Positions 53,401 to 64,000 of a DNA stretch of 64,000 bases are shown piece by piece; the first letter of the stretch is position 1, and each line of letters begins with the position of its first letter. The DNA comes from Mugil cephalus. Its lineage: Eukaryota > Chordata > Actinopteri > Mugiliformes > Mugilidae. Under the pieces are notes generated by a model, which was not told the origin of the DNA, made no database searches, and saw nothing but the letters and a program-made list of their open reading frames with translations. The stretch is from positions 16,705,668-16,769,667 of the forward strand of contig NC_061777.1 in NCBI RefSeq assembly GCF_022458985.1, in the 5' to 3' direction. A program made the translations under genes and the position numbers.

Positions 53401-55679
53401 TGGCAACTAAAAACATCTCTGCAGCTGAAGTTTGGATTATAAAAGTACTTGGAAGGCCTCTGCAGAGACATAAGCAGCACAGCATCTGCGTCTGCATCCA
53501 ATGTTCCTCTTACAAAAAAAAAACACACAAAAAAAACCCCTCTCCAGTCCATTTCTTCTTTAAGTTAATTAGTTATGCTATATGTTCTAAAGTTTGTTGA
53601 GATGATTAATTGCGTCCAGGAAGCCATATTTTACCGGTATCAACGTGCTATGTTTAGCTAAGTCATAGATAAGACCAGCTATTAAAGGAGCACAGTATTA
53701 AATAAAAACGCAAGTCTTAAATTTCTTGTCTGTGTAAGTTTGCTGCCAAATATCCCAGCGCCCATACAGCTCATCTTCCAGAAGTTTCCATGCGTCTGGT
53801 CTGAACTGGACTGGACACGAATGGGATTGCCCTGAGCCCATATTTATTCCTTGAGTTAGACAGACATGTAAACAACTTGGTCCACCATTCCAGCTGGTGC
53901 GTGTAAAGCTGAATCCAGGAGAATGGATAGGAATGAGCAGGTGGCTAAACAAGAACCACGCACACATAAGGTCCGAGCATCCTTAATAAGGACAAGCCGT
54001 GTGTCTAAATTGTCTTTTGGCAGCGGTTTTGGTCGTGTCCAAATGACAATTTGATGAAAGCCACAAAGAGATTATTCATGACAAAGTGAGAGCTGTTGAA
54101 ATGTCGATGGGATTTGAGTTGGAGCTAAAACAACATGCTGCTGTTACACAACAGATAAACGACCTACAATACGTTGTAATTATTCAACTTTTTCCAGTAG
54201 TTTAAAGCTCTGTGAAGACCCTTTTCTTTCGTATCACTTAAGAGATGCATCCTCATAGACAGTTACAGGCAGATAAGAAGAAGTCCACATTTATATAAAA
54301 CCTTTTCACCATCATTTTAAATATCCTTTGGAACGATGTGAGGAGAACCTTCAGGACTGTGTCAGACTGTGTTAGACTTTTGCTATTTTCTGGAACACAT
54401 CAGATTTAATTTTGTTCAACCGCTGATATTGTGGATGTTTAGTTTCTATATCCTACAAGCTATTCCTGTTTCCTTTTAAACCTTCCTCTGTTATCTCTTT
54501 AACCCTGTCCAGTTTCTTTCTTCTCTCCCGTGGAGCAAAACTCACCACTGAGTCAGGACCCATCGTGGGCTGTGGGTAACTGCTTCAGCTGATAGATGTC
54601 AGCCAATAAGAAAAAGGAGATGAACCACACCCTTGCTAGTGGTTCCAGCCATGCTGCTCCCTACTTCATCATGTGCTTGCACACAAGCACGTATTTTCCT
54701 CTGACATGGTACAAATCAGATAACATAGTGATTTTGCTTGATTTTATAGAAATAGTGTCAGTAATAACTTACATTTGTTCGATTTGCATTTAAAATGTAT
54801 AACATAGTGGCAATCAATCACTTTTTGTTGTCTGTAGGGTAAGTAGTAAGTGATAGTAACTATATGTTAAAATGAAGTAAATGGTAGTTCTGTCCTGTAA
54901 ATATTTTCTTGAATGGAGACGCCAGAGTCACTTTAGGACAAGGGCAGTCTGGTCTACACCAGTTCTGTAACTTACTTTAATCATTTGGAGCGGCTGCCCA
55001 GTAAAAAAAAAAAAAAAAGGTCTCTCTCATTTCATCTTACTGAGTCAGTTTTTGGCAGCTGCCCTCTTTTCCCTCCAAATGAGCAGAGCTACAGCAGCGG
55101 TGAGTGTTGCGAAACACTTTAGTTTATCGTCACTCTGAGCCGAGCAGACAGAAAGGAATGTGTGTGACACATAAGAATAGTCATCTCCTGATCAGTTCGC
55201 TCCCTGCTCACGCCAACTGCTCAGCCTCGACTTGGTTTCCGCTTCTATTAAGACCAAACTGGGTGCAGAGAGTCAGACCATTTATGAGGCAAGTCGTACT
55301 TGCCTACAGTATTGTGTAGCTGTCTAACCCTGAAGTGGTGAAGTAGTCAACTACAGCTCCACTGAATCAGATCTGAACACACAGTCTAGAGGTGAAAAGG
55401 CAACTAGCTACAAGTCATTTCCAGTTGAAAAGAAGCTACAAAATGACATCTGACCTTTGTTGCTGTGTGACGGGTGTTATCTCAGATAATGCGACAAAGC
55501 GTATTCCGTTCTGTGAGTATGTAGCTCGACAGAGATGGGGCGCATCGCGGGACAGCTTCAACAAAGGACATGTGACGGTGTTGCCGGCCACGCAGGGTCA
55601 TTTCGGAACAGCTGCTTGTAGTGCGTGAACATAGCATCACAAAATCCCTGTAGCTTATTATGATATGGGCTAATAAATC

Positions 55680-55745
55680 TGTGGCCTAGTGGTTAGAACA
55701 GCAGATTTAGGAGGGTAAGGTCACTGGACTGAATCCCCCAAATTG
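55680..55745 (+). repeat. tRNA-derived SINE-like fragment
   Basis: TGGCCTAGTGGTTAGAACAG resembles an A box, and GGTCACTGGACTGAATCCCC a degenerate B box about 30 bases later, as in tRNA-derived SINE heads. No clear body or tail follows. Confidence 0.4.
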
Positions 55746-57197
55746 CTCTCTGCACAACTTTTACAGAACCACTACGATCATTTACAGTGGAATGCACTGT
55801 ACCATTATTGCACTTGGTAAAAAAAACTTGTACAACTTGCTGCTAAGTTACAAAGAGACTACCTTGCAACAGGTTCCCTCTGTTGAGCTTTCCAGTATGA
55901 GACAACAGGTGGGTGATTACAAACGCTATGACCTGCGTAGTATGCAGGATATAAAAAGAAGAGGGCAGAATGAATTCTTCCCGGTAAAGAGATTCACGGT
56001 ACCAATCAACAGTCCAACACCTATGGGAGAGATTTGTGTGAGGAGGATGGACGAAAGTAGAGACATATTAGACATATTCTTTATTTTTGGCAACACTGGC
56101 TTTAGTTCTTTCATGCAGCTCTTGGGCTGCAGCTGAGGGGAAGCCGCAGGAACGGTGGAAGGTATGCAATGGTTACAGAACAGTTTTGATCAGACCCTTT
56201 CACCCCTCATCACACTAGCACCCTTGTTTGACTCGGCAAGTCAGCTTCCCCAGCACCAACCCTCGGGTCTCCGCCCTGACTGCCTGGCATCTGACGTTTC
56301 ATCACTGACGCCCAACAATAACTGATATTGTTCTTGTTAGCTGTCAGAGCCTGAATGGGCCGGTTGCTCTGCCTTGTGTGAGTGTTGCTGTGGCACAAGA
56401 ACTGCCGGATCAAACCAGCCGAGACTGGCTGAACACACACAGAGGAACCAGTGTGATATGATGACTTTCTCTCTCTGATGTGTCACTTCCTCTGGTCTGT
56501 AAAGGTCACTCATCTCTCCACTGGAGAACACCGTTTTCCCTCTGTCTGTCTTGACTCCAACGTCTTTCCTTCCTCTTTTGCATTGTTGTTGCCGTTTCCC
56601 AGAGGTCTCTGATATCTTAGGCGTGTGTTAGGCATGCCCGTAGATGATAACAGAACTGCTGTTAGTGTTATCTGCCAGCGCGATAGCCCAGGTTATTGTG
56701 TTCAGATTGTGGTATTTATAGAACACTTGGACCACTGAAGTCGGAAAGTTCTCCTCCAATCCAGCAAATAACATTTACTCATTTGGGTGGCAAAACAATT
56801 TATCCTCATTAACTTTAAACTGATATGATCACGCCTGAGATGGGATGAAATTAGGAACATAAGCACGGTTGGTTATTTGGGAGGCCGGCATCATGTGTAC
56901 TGTGTGCTGTCGTTTTTAAACAAACTGAAAGCCTGGTGACGAGAAAGGAAAAAGGTTCATCATTGCTGCTGTCGCTGACGTTGTAGTGGTCAAGATGGTG
57001 GTCATGGCAGCGACAGTGTTGGTCACAATAAAGAGTCATGTTCCACAGATGATGGCAAGGGGACATCTATCATTCTCATGTGCACTGAGCTGGCGCAGCA
57101 AAAGCAACATGCAGGTGATAGGCAGGAACTGGTCTCAGCCTGCTTGTCTGAGTAATGCACACCAGGGACAGAGAGGGAGAGGAGGAGAGGAGGAGCG

Positions 57198-57199
57198 GT

Positions 57200-57224
<25 letters not shown>
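57198..57224. repeat. (GA)n microsatellite
   Basis: About 13 GA units in the intergenic interval. Confidence 0.9.
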
Positions 57225-57230
<6 letters not shown>

Positions 57231-57433
57231 ACCAACTTGACTTTTTGCCACAGATACCTGATCACTCTCCAATACACTGTCGGCGCTCATAACCTGCTTG
57301 ACTGCACAGACACACCCCCACATCGCTCGCAGACTCTTCTTGAGTACTTGATCTGCACTGGAACTTACTGCTATTTATGAGAATCAATTAATATAGCTCC
57401 GATCAAAATAAGCGTCTTCGTACAGAGGAATAT

Positions 57434-57434
<1 letters not shown>

Positions 57435-57516
<82 letters not shown>
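57435..57516. repeat. Compound (TA)n(GA)n microsatellite
   Basis: About 15 TA units run directly into about 25 GA units. Confidence 0.95.
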
Positions 57517-57518
<2 letters not shown>

Positions 57519-60500
57519 GGAGTTTCAGGCTAGATTCTAGTGGCTGAGGCCACGACGAGCCTCCGAACGTGACGACTATTTTGGGTTGCAGGGGAGCTTA
57601 GACATGATGTATATATAGCAACCTGCAAGCTATAGCTACAGGGTCAACTTTCAAGCACTTGAAAGCAAATATACAGTTCCAGCGCTCACACACAGGCATG
57701 TACTAAGAGTGTTACCGGGCTTTGCAAAGCTGTTACCTGCATGCATACCCTCATCCATTTGAGTATAGACGCAAAAAAACAACCAAAAAAAAAAAACAAA
57801 TACATGTACATATGCTAAAGTACACACTGATAGCCGCGAGTAAACACTGGCCACAGAGGAGACAATCTTGTGTTCTTGCCAAACAGACAGCATGGTGTGA
57901 ACAAGGTAGAGTGCCATTTTCACACATGATATGACTAGTCTGGCTGGCTTTGTGCTGCCCTGCATTCACATACCCCTGGCAAGCCATTAGGGCAACGCTA
58001 TCATGAACCGCGTTGCGTTTCCCTTTCATAGAATCACACTTCTTAGAGCAGCTCTACAGCCCAAAGCTACAATGCACCGTGTCCACTGTAGCATACCGAT
58101 GAAAGAAACAGCAGACAGAAGAAGTCAGCCAAAGGGGAACTTTCTTTACACTGATTCCACTTTTCCTCACCACATTCAGTGCCACTCTTATGAGCTAGTC
58201 TACGACGTCTACGTCTTTGGCCTAAGACATCCTGTTTGTTCTTTGCTCTGAGCTACAAACCCTATCCTCTTTTAATCTGCCTGACTGTTGGATTCAGTGG
58301 ATGGAAAGTGTCTGACCTAGGTGTCAGCTTCCCAAGTCCCTTAAAATGCGTATGGCATCTAAATGCTCAAACAAACGAGCCAATTTAGGTGCTGCTTCAG
58401 CCAAGACTTGTTGTAACGAACGTTGACCGAATAACAGTGTCCAGTCCTTCTCCTCTGACATTTTTGAGGGTTTGATAGAAATCAAGTTTTCACTGGTCCA
58501 CCATGACGAACGTTCTCATCACCACAGTCAATTAAGTGAAAATTTCTCTTCGAAACAGATATTGTGCAATTACGGCTTATACGTAATTATTATTACTTTT
58601 CCATATAATCATAATTACGCTACACTGACTTACACTAGGAATAGTTTTACAGCACTATATCACACACCACCAATCACACATCTTCATCTAGCTATGAGAA
58701 GAGTTCAAAAGGCCACAATATCACAAAGTGTTTCATTTGCAGGCTGCGAAAGAAGAAGGTTGAGCTGGGATTCTTGCTGTCCTGTGTTATGCCACAAGTG
58801 CTGCGGTCTTGTGTTATAGCATTGTCTAGCACTTGGTTGAGAGGCTTAACATAAGACAGCTAAATCTTGCATTAAGATCTTTGTTTTTTTATTTTTTTTT
58901 TAGGATAATTCAGCATTTAGTTTTTCTTCCACTCGTGTTCTGTGCCTTAAATAAAATAAAATAAAAATAATGAAACTATTCAAAAATTGTCAAAGCTGAG
59001 CAGCCTGAGCAAGATCACAAAGTCACTACTACCAGTCAGACATTCAGATCTACTTACTGTATTTTTTCTTTTTCATTAGTTCTGTTTTACAGCTTCACAA
59101 TTTCCATTAGTTGAAAATTAGAACATGTATTAATATGGCTGTGTGTCTCACAATGAGATGGTAGGCTACAGACTTGTATATACTTAGATACAGTCCATTT
59201 ATTTCCAAATGTGGCTGTAGAAGGTCAGAGTCTTCATCTAATCATCCAAGAATAAACACATACTTAACTTTTTCTAGCAGTGTGACCCTGCTGGCACTTC
59301 TGAAGTCACCAGATACCCTCCAGGACTGGTTGGTGATGTCAGAAACACCAACAGTGATGAGTGTCATGTAATTGACGGAAGATGACGAGGAGGTTTAGGT
59401 CACTTTGGCTTGTCGGAGGGGAGAAAGAGAAGGGACACTCTGATCTCATTACAGAAAAGGTCACTATTTGCCATCTTAATGAGAGGCAATATAATGTGCA
59501 GATGCACATACACGTGTGTGCATGCACGCTGATGTAAGTACATATTTGCACCCTGCCCTTGCTGAGCTTATTTTCTGTTTCTCCACTCATCAAGACGAGT
59601 AGATAGCTTGAACAAATGCAAACACGTGTACAAGAGCACACTGTGCTCTGCCGCCTCATTTAAACATGTTTACTTTTCAACCTCGTATGAGTCACTTTGT
59701 CTTCTCTCCTCACATTATGCAGCTTTCCAGAACCGAAGTGGAGCTTCTGCTGACGTGTCTTGCTTGCGTTTGCTCTGTGGTGTGTTTCAGGGAAGGCTGA
59801 CAGGAGCATGGGGAATGCGGTGGGAACACTAGTGCCATGTGCGTAATACTCGGATTCACAGATGTTTACTATCAGCGCAAGTCATCTGTTCTTGCACTCG
59901 ACCGAACTCTGAGGCGGTGACTGCCGACAGCAGTGCTCGCTCAGCATTATCTCTGGGGGACATGGCGCACCGAAAAGAGTCTGTGCTTAACCTTTTACAC
60001 TTTGTCGGTTTGGAGGGAAAAGTTAAACACGTTATGCAACATCTCTGGATCTTATGCACATTCGCGCTGCTTCTCAGCCCAATCTTATCTTGAATGCCTT
60101 ATTCTAATCTCTTTTCCGCGTCAAACGTCTATAATCAGCTTCCACATCCTTCAAATTACCTTTAAGCAAGTTATTGATTATCCGACAGACGTCAGAGCGG
60201 ACTGATTGGTTTATCAAATTACACCTAAACAGCCAATCCCCATAATTTTAGGGATGTTTACAGTGATTAGATACAATCTGCCGCTTTGTAAGTCTATCAG
60301 TGCAGAAAATGTACCAGTCCTTTGTGGTTTCTCCACAAAAGACTGAATTAGGTGAAAAGAGAAAAACAGGGCAGTTAACCCGAGCACAGGGTAGCACATG
60401 TTAAACGTCTGTTACTCCACTGCTGGTTTCTCTTACCCATCCCTCCGTGCCTCCTGACTCATTGTCTGGCTGTATTGATTAAACCAACAAAGACTCTCAC

Positions 60501-61012
60501 TGCCAGGCTTCCTCTCAGACTTTATGTGAAGAAACTGGGTCACTGCTCTGATGTAGTCTGAGATTGGGCGTTTGAGTAAAAGGTCCGGCCAGTTTGCATT
60601 CACCTACACTTATTCAAAGCCTAAAGAACTGAGGAAGGGATTCGTTACATATACTATGCCGTAGAGAAAGGACCAAATTGGAGCGGTGAAAAGGCGACAT
60701 TATCGCATTTCGGAAATTCACACCCTTCCCATTGAATTTATAGAACGACGTAATCCACGGAAATCCCTGTCGTCATAATAAACTTTGTTATAAATAACAC
60801 AAATGTGTATTCTCAGGGTTTTCGCGGTGAAACCTCACACCCTGCATCTCTCTTTTGCACGAGAATATTGTTTTCCCCAGTTTGGCTGAGAACTGGGAGT
60901 GCAGGGTAATCATCGCAGGCAGACAGACAGACGACGTGCGATTTGTGAATCAGCTGTACGCTGGTTGTCTGTTATCCTTTCTTTGTTGTTGCCCCTGGGC
61001 ACAGACACAGAT

Positions 61013-61050
61013 AGAGAGAGAGAGAGAGAGAGAGATAGAGAGAGAGAGAG
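61013..61050. repeat. (GA)n microsatellite
   Basis: GA/AGAT-rich run of about 38 bases with one interruption. Confidence 0.9.
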
Positions 61051-62842
61051 GGCTCATGGGTGACAAGAGACCAAGGCCTCAAACATAAACATGTTTGCCT
61101 GCTGTCTGGTGTCTCTGGGAGCGAGGCCGGTGGGTTGGGACATTAACCTGTTTGCCGTTGCTGTTAATTACTGTCCAGACTACGATTAAGATGGATGATT
61201 ATACATCTATAATTACAACACTTTTACTAAAGGTCTAGTCATCTTGTTGGAGGACCTGTCTGCCCAAAGCTGCCAGACAGTTGGTATGCGTCACCACTTA
61301 CTGTTAATAAGCCCTGGACTTTGGTACATTTTATTTATTTTTTTTAAGAAAAAGGCTAAAAAAATGTACCAATGTTTACACATTTAATGAAAAGGCCATT
61401 TGCTGTTCTGATTCGTTAATGTGTTTAACCAATAAACATAGACTTACGTCATGAACCATGTCTTGTGTCATAACACAAGACATGAACTAAACCAGACACT
61501 TCCAGCACAAGATAAGATTGGAGCGAGGCTGCATAAATGTGGTTAATTATATAACAAAAATATGTTATAAAATACGCCATGTGATTTGGCGTGTGACCGA
61601 AGCGTTTATTTTGCTGCCGATCCATTTTCCCTGTAACGTCCAAGCTTCCGAAACGATTGCTGTCGCTTCCATCACATCTAATTAACATTAATGACATAAT
61701 ACAGTTTACAGGTAATTCAGCCCACTCTGGTGGTTGCATAATGGACATATGTGATGAATGGTAGACTGCAGCAATGCATGGATATTAACTGGTTGTGTCT
61801 TCGCTTCTTTCTCGGGATGTTAACAATGAGCCTGTCTTATTGGAAATGCTGGATGGTGATTAAAGCTACTACAAGCTCAAATGCTGCTGGAGAAAACAGA
61901 AGCTGTTAAGTTAAGTTAGCTGAAGCTAACTACTTAATTTATATATATAAATTTCTGGCCTTCAAGGTGTCATCGCCACTTTCCTGCAGGAAGGAGAATG
62001 AAGCCATTGGCCCTTGTGAGGGAGACATGTTGTAGTCTGTTACTTAGTGTCAGAAAAAGTGCTATCACCTCATGCTGCTTCAGCTCTGCTCTCACTATCT
62101 GCAGTGATCGCGACATCAACCCTTCTCCGTGAACCTGGGGAGCAGCTGTAACGAGCTAAGAGCTGCTTTGCTTGCACCAACCAGGGAGGGATGTCTGATT
62201 CTTCAACCTCAGTTTTGTTTGTCGTCTTTTCCTCGTCTCCTCACCCCGCCCTCTGCTCTTTTCACGCGGCAAAAGTAACAGGCAGTAACCAAGTTCAGAA
62301 GTTCAGCCGATGTAGGGCTGAGGTTAAAGTAGCGGTGCAAAGGTCAAGTGGACGGGTGGATTCCAAGAGGTTCAAAGCTGCAAAGTTGAAAGAGACCGGT
62401 TGCTTGTACGCCCTGATTATGAAACCTTTCCCTTTGCTTTAATTTGTGCTAAAAAAAGAATCTAACTGTGAGCTAATATTTGTCAACCTTTAAAGTATTT
62501 GGAATATACTTCACACTCTTATACTCTTATTATATTTAGCAGAGGAGGAAAAATAACGAATAATGACACTCCATTTTGAACATAACCAGTAATTTATGTA
62601 ACTTATTTGAAGTATTTTTTATTTTTCTGTCTTTTGTTTCTTCAGTTCAGTTGTATATTCATTTGATGCATCTCTTTTCATTTGAATGTTCAAAATAAAA
62701 TGAACCAGGGTGTGACACCCACAGTTGAAACCACAAAGAACTCTCAGACAGAGAGTCTGAGAGTTCTCCAATACTTACCTGAGTCTTGGACGGAGTTAAA
62801 AATGAAGTCAGCACATCCACATGTAAAATATATGGTACATTA

Positions 62843-62848
62843 TTTATT
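62843..62848 (-). terminator. Candidate polyadenylation signal of adgrv1
   Basis: AATAAA on the minus strand, about 350 bases past the adgrv1 stop. Confidence 0.4.
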
Positions 62849-63194
62849 AACAATGTTACATAATCTCCATCCTCAGCAGCAGAAGATGTGCTAAATGAGC
62901 ACGTCTGTCTATATCAGGCTAGATTGCTACAGAAAAGAACCAAAATATACATTCAGAACTCCATCAACAACTTTTAAAAAATACATTTAGTAAAGCATTT
63001 ATGTATATACGAGAACAGATGTACAGTAAAAAAAAGAAAAAAAAAATCCACATACAGTATCAAACATCTATTTTGAAATACGTCTATTTAAAATGTTTTA
63101 GTGCAAAGTGTTGTACAATATAAAAATACTGCCTTGTAATTTGTCTTCCTCCCATCACGGACACAGAATACGAGATCTGTGTGAGGTGAAAAGG

Positions 63195-63313
63195 TTAGAG
63201 GTGCGTGTCTGCGATGGGGATTCGTCGGAGCTCGACTATTTGGGAGTTGGTCACACTCCCCCCGTCGTGGCTCCCGGGGATGGACTCGTTATCGCTGACG
63301 TTAAGGCCGGTCC
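63195..63313 (-). CDS. adgrv1: Terminal coding exon of adhesion GPCR V1 (VLGR1/GPR98); rest of gene outside window
   Basis: The minus-strand exon starts after the acceptor TGTTTTAG (63314-63315 on plus) and ends with TAA at 63195-63197. It encodes 38 residues after a split codon, including [12 protein letters not shown] and ending [13 protein letters not shown]. The C-terminal DTHL is the class I PDZ-binding motif by which VLGR1 binds whirlin and harmonin in the Usher type 2 complex of stereocilia ankle links and photoreceptors. Gene order supports the call: in human, ADGRV1 and ARRDC3 are adjacent and convergent, as here. Only this cytoplasmic tail exon of a very large gene is inside the window with confidence. 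Confidence 0.88.
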
Positions 63314-63315
63314 CT

Positions 63316-64000
63316 AAAACAGACACAAAACATTCGAGTTCAGCCTATAACACAATGAGGTTTCTCTCTAATTAATTAATTCATGCAGCGGATTTGCAGC
63401 GTGGGACACTGCAAAATCAAAGATTAAATACAGTACACCTTACTCAGCAGGTTAGAGCGCCTCGTGTAACTCAATGCAGTGTGTCCTTTTACTGCCCCAG
63501 TGGTGTTATATCATCAACACTACAGTATATGTGAGGATTGTTGGGTTATCAGACAGTGTACTTTACATTATCTGGTCCAAGATGTGAATGGAGCAGACCC
63601 ACAAAGTGTGATGTAAGTCTTGACGGAGGCAGCGAAACAATGTGACTCATTATATGCCAACGCATAAGTCACACAGCGGGCCTGCTGGTAAAACACTGAC
63701 ACACTGTGTGTATGATAAACACATGCTCAGTTACGACAAATATTCACATTTCTTATTGCCACGCAACCCTGGATGTCTAATACTATAGGCTATAGATTTA
63801 AATCATATTTATTTTCAGGTCACATCACGCTTTAATCACTTTTTTTTTGTCATACTGGAGTTGACTGGTACGTTTTAATTCACCAAGAGATTATTGTGCT
63901 GAACGTTTTGTGTGTAGTGCGCTTACTTGCAGGATATCTCAAGTGCAGGTTAGCCAACGCACAAAGGTGCAAGACCAAGATATTTTTTCTGTCAATGCAG
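63316..64000 (-). other. adgrv1: Intron of adgrv1
   Basis: Sequence 5' of the terminal exon on the minus strand. A possible 62-nt exon at 63927-63988 is discussed among the findings. Otherwise no exon is recognised. Confidence 0.5.

Larger units (their letters stand above)
47450..62840. other. Gene-poor interval between arrdc3 and adgrv1
   Basis: I find no exon chain, tRNA or recognisable coding element in about 15 kb. It holds simple repeats (listed), a SINE-like fragment at 55680, a perfect hairpin at 61457-61484 and ordinary AT-rich sequence. Distal enhancers or a long noncoding RNA cannot be excluded by eye. Confidence 0.6.

Noticed and set aside
61916-61945. Short palindrome AGTTAGCT-GA-AGCTAACT
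   Set aside because: The stem is only eight bases in AT-rich DNA, which is expected by chance in a window of this size.

Overview
The window is vertebrate nuclear DNA from a ray-finned fish, most likely a percomorph teleost. The evidence is multi-exon genes with GT-AG introns, vertebrate tRNA genes, teleost-type interspersed repeats, two genes of the Gig2 family (known from non-amniote vertebrates), and a gene order that joins two blocks of human chromosome 5q14-q15. All calls come from reading the sequence and from remembered family features; no database search was run.

Layout. (1) 189-8716, plus strand: the last seven coding exons of a FAM81-type coiled-coil gene, probably fam81b because it lies tail to tail with ttc37 as in human. 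(2) 9208-17505: an accessory block. It opens with a truncated tRNA-Phe, continues with two almost identical head-to-tail units of about 3.48 kb, then a diverged and internally deleted third unit, and closes with an intact tRNA-Phe. Each full unit carries a previously unrecognised four-coding-exon minus-strand gene model (185 codons in copy 1) behind a promoter-like array of six inverted CCAAT boxes spaced 35-45 bp apart. Copy 2 is frameshifted in a homopolymer. (3) 17889-22090: two tandem modules, each made of a tRNA-Ile(AAT) on the minus strand followed by a gig2-like interferon-induced PARP-domain gene on the plus strand. (4) 22562-34085, minus strand: ttc37/skic3, the TPR scaffold of the SKI RNA-decay complex, in about 40 coding exons. 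(5) 34962-38049, minus strand: arsk, the lysosomal glucuronate-2-sulfatase, eight exons. (6) 39863-44468, plus strand: arrdc3, an alpha-arrestin, eight coding exons and a long 3' UTR. (7) About 47.4-62.8 kb: a gene-poor interval in which I see no coding gene, only simple repeats, a SINE-like fragment and some hairpins. (8) 63195-63313, minus strand: the terminal coding exon of adgrv1 (Usher syndrome adhesion GPCR) with its DTHL PDZ-binding C-terminus, convergent with arrdc3 as in human.

The housekeeping genes (ttc37, arsk, arrdc3, adgrv1) are ordinary and look intact. The unusual material is the 9.2-22.1 kb block between fam81b and ttc37: tRNA genes, a very recent tandem duplication of an unknown gene, and a duplicated antiviral gene pair. 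The best candidate for something undescribed is the duplicated 3.48-kb unit with its periodic CCAAT promoter and small multi-exon protein. The second is the Cys/His module at the C-terminus of the two Gig2 proteins.
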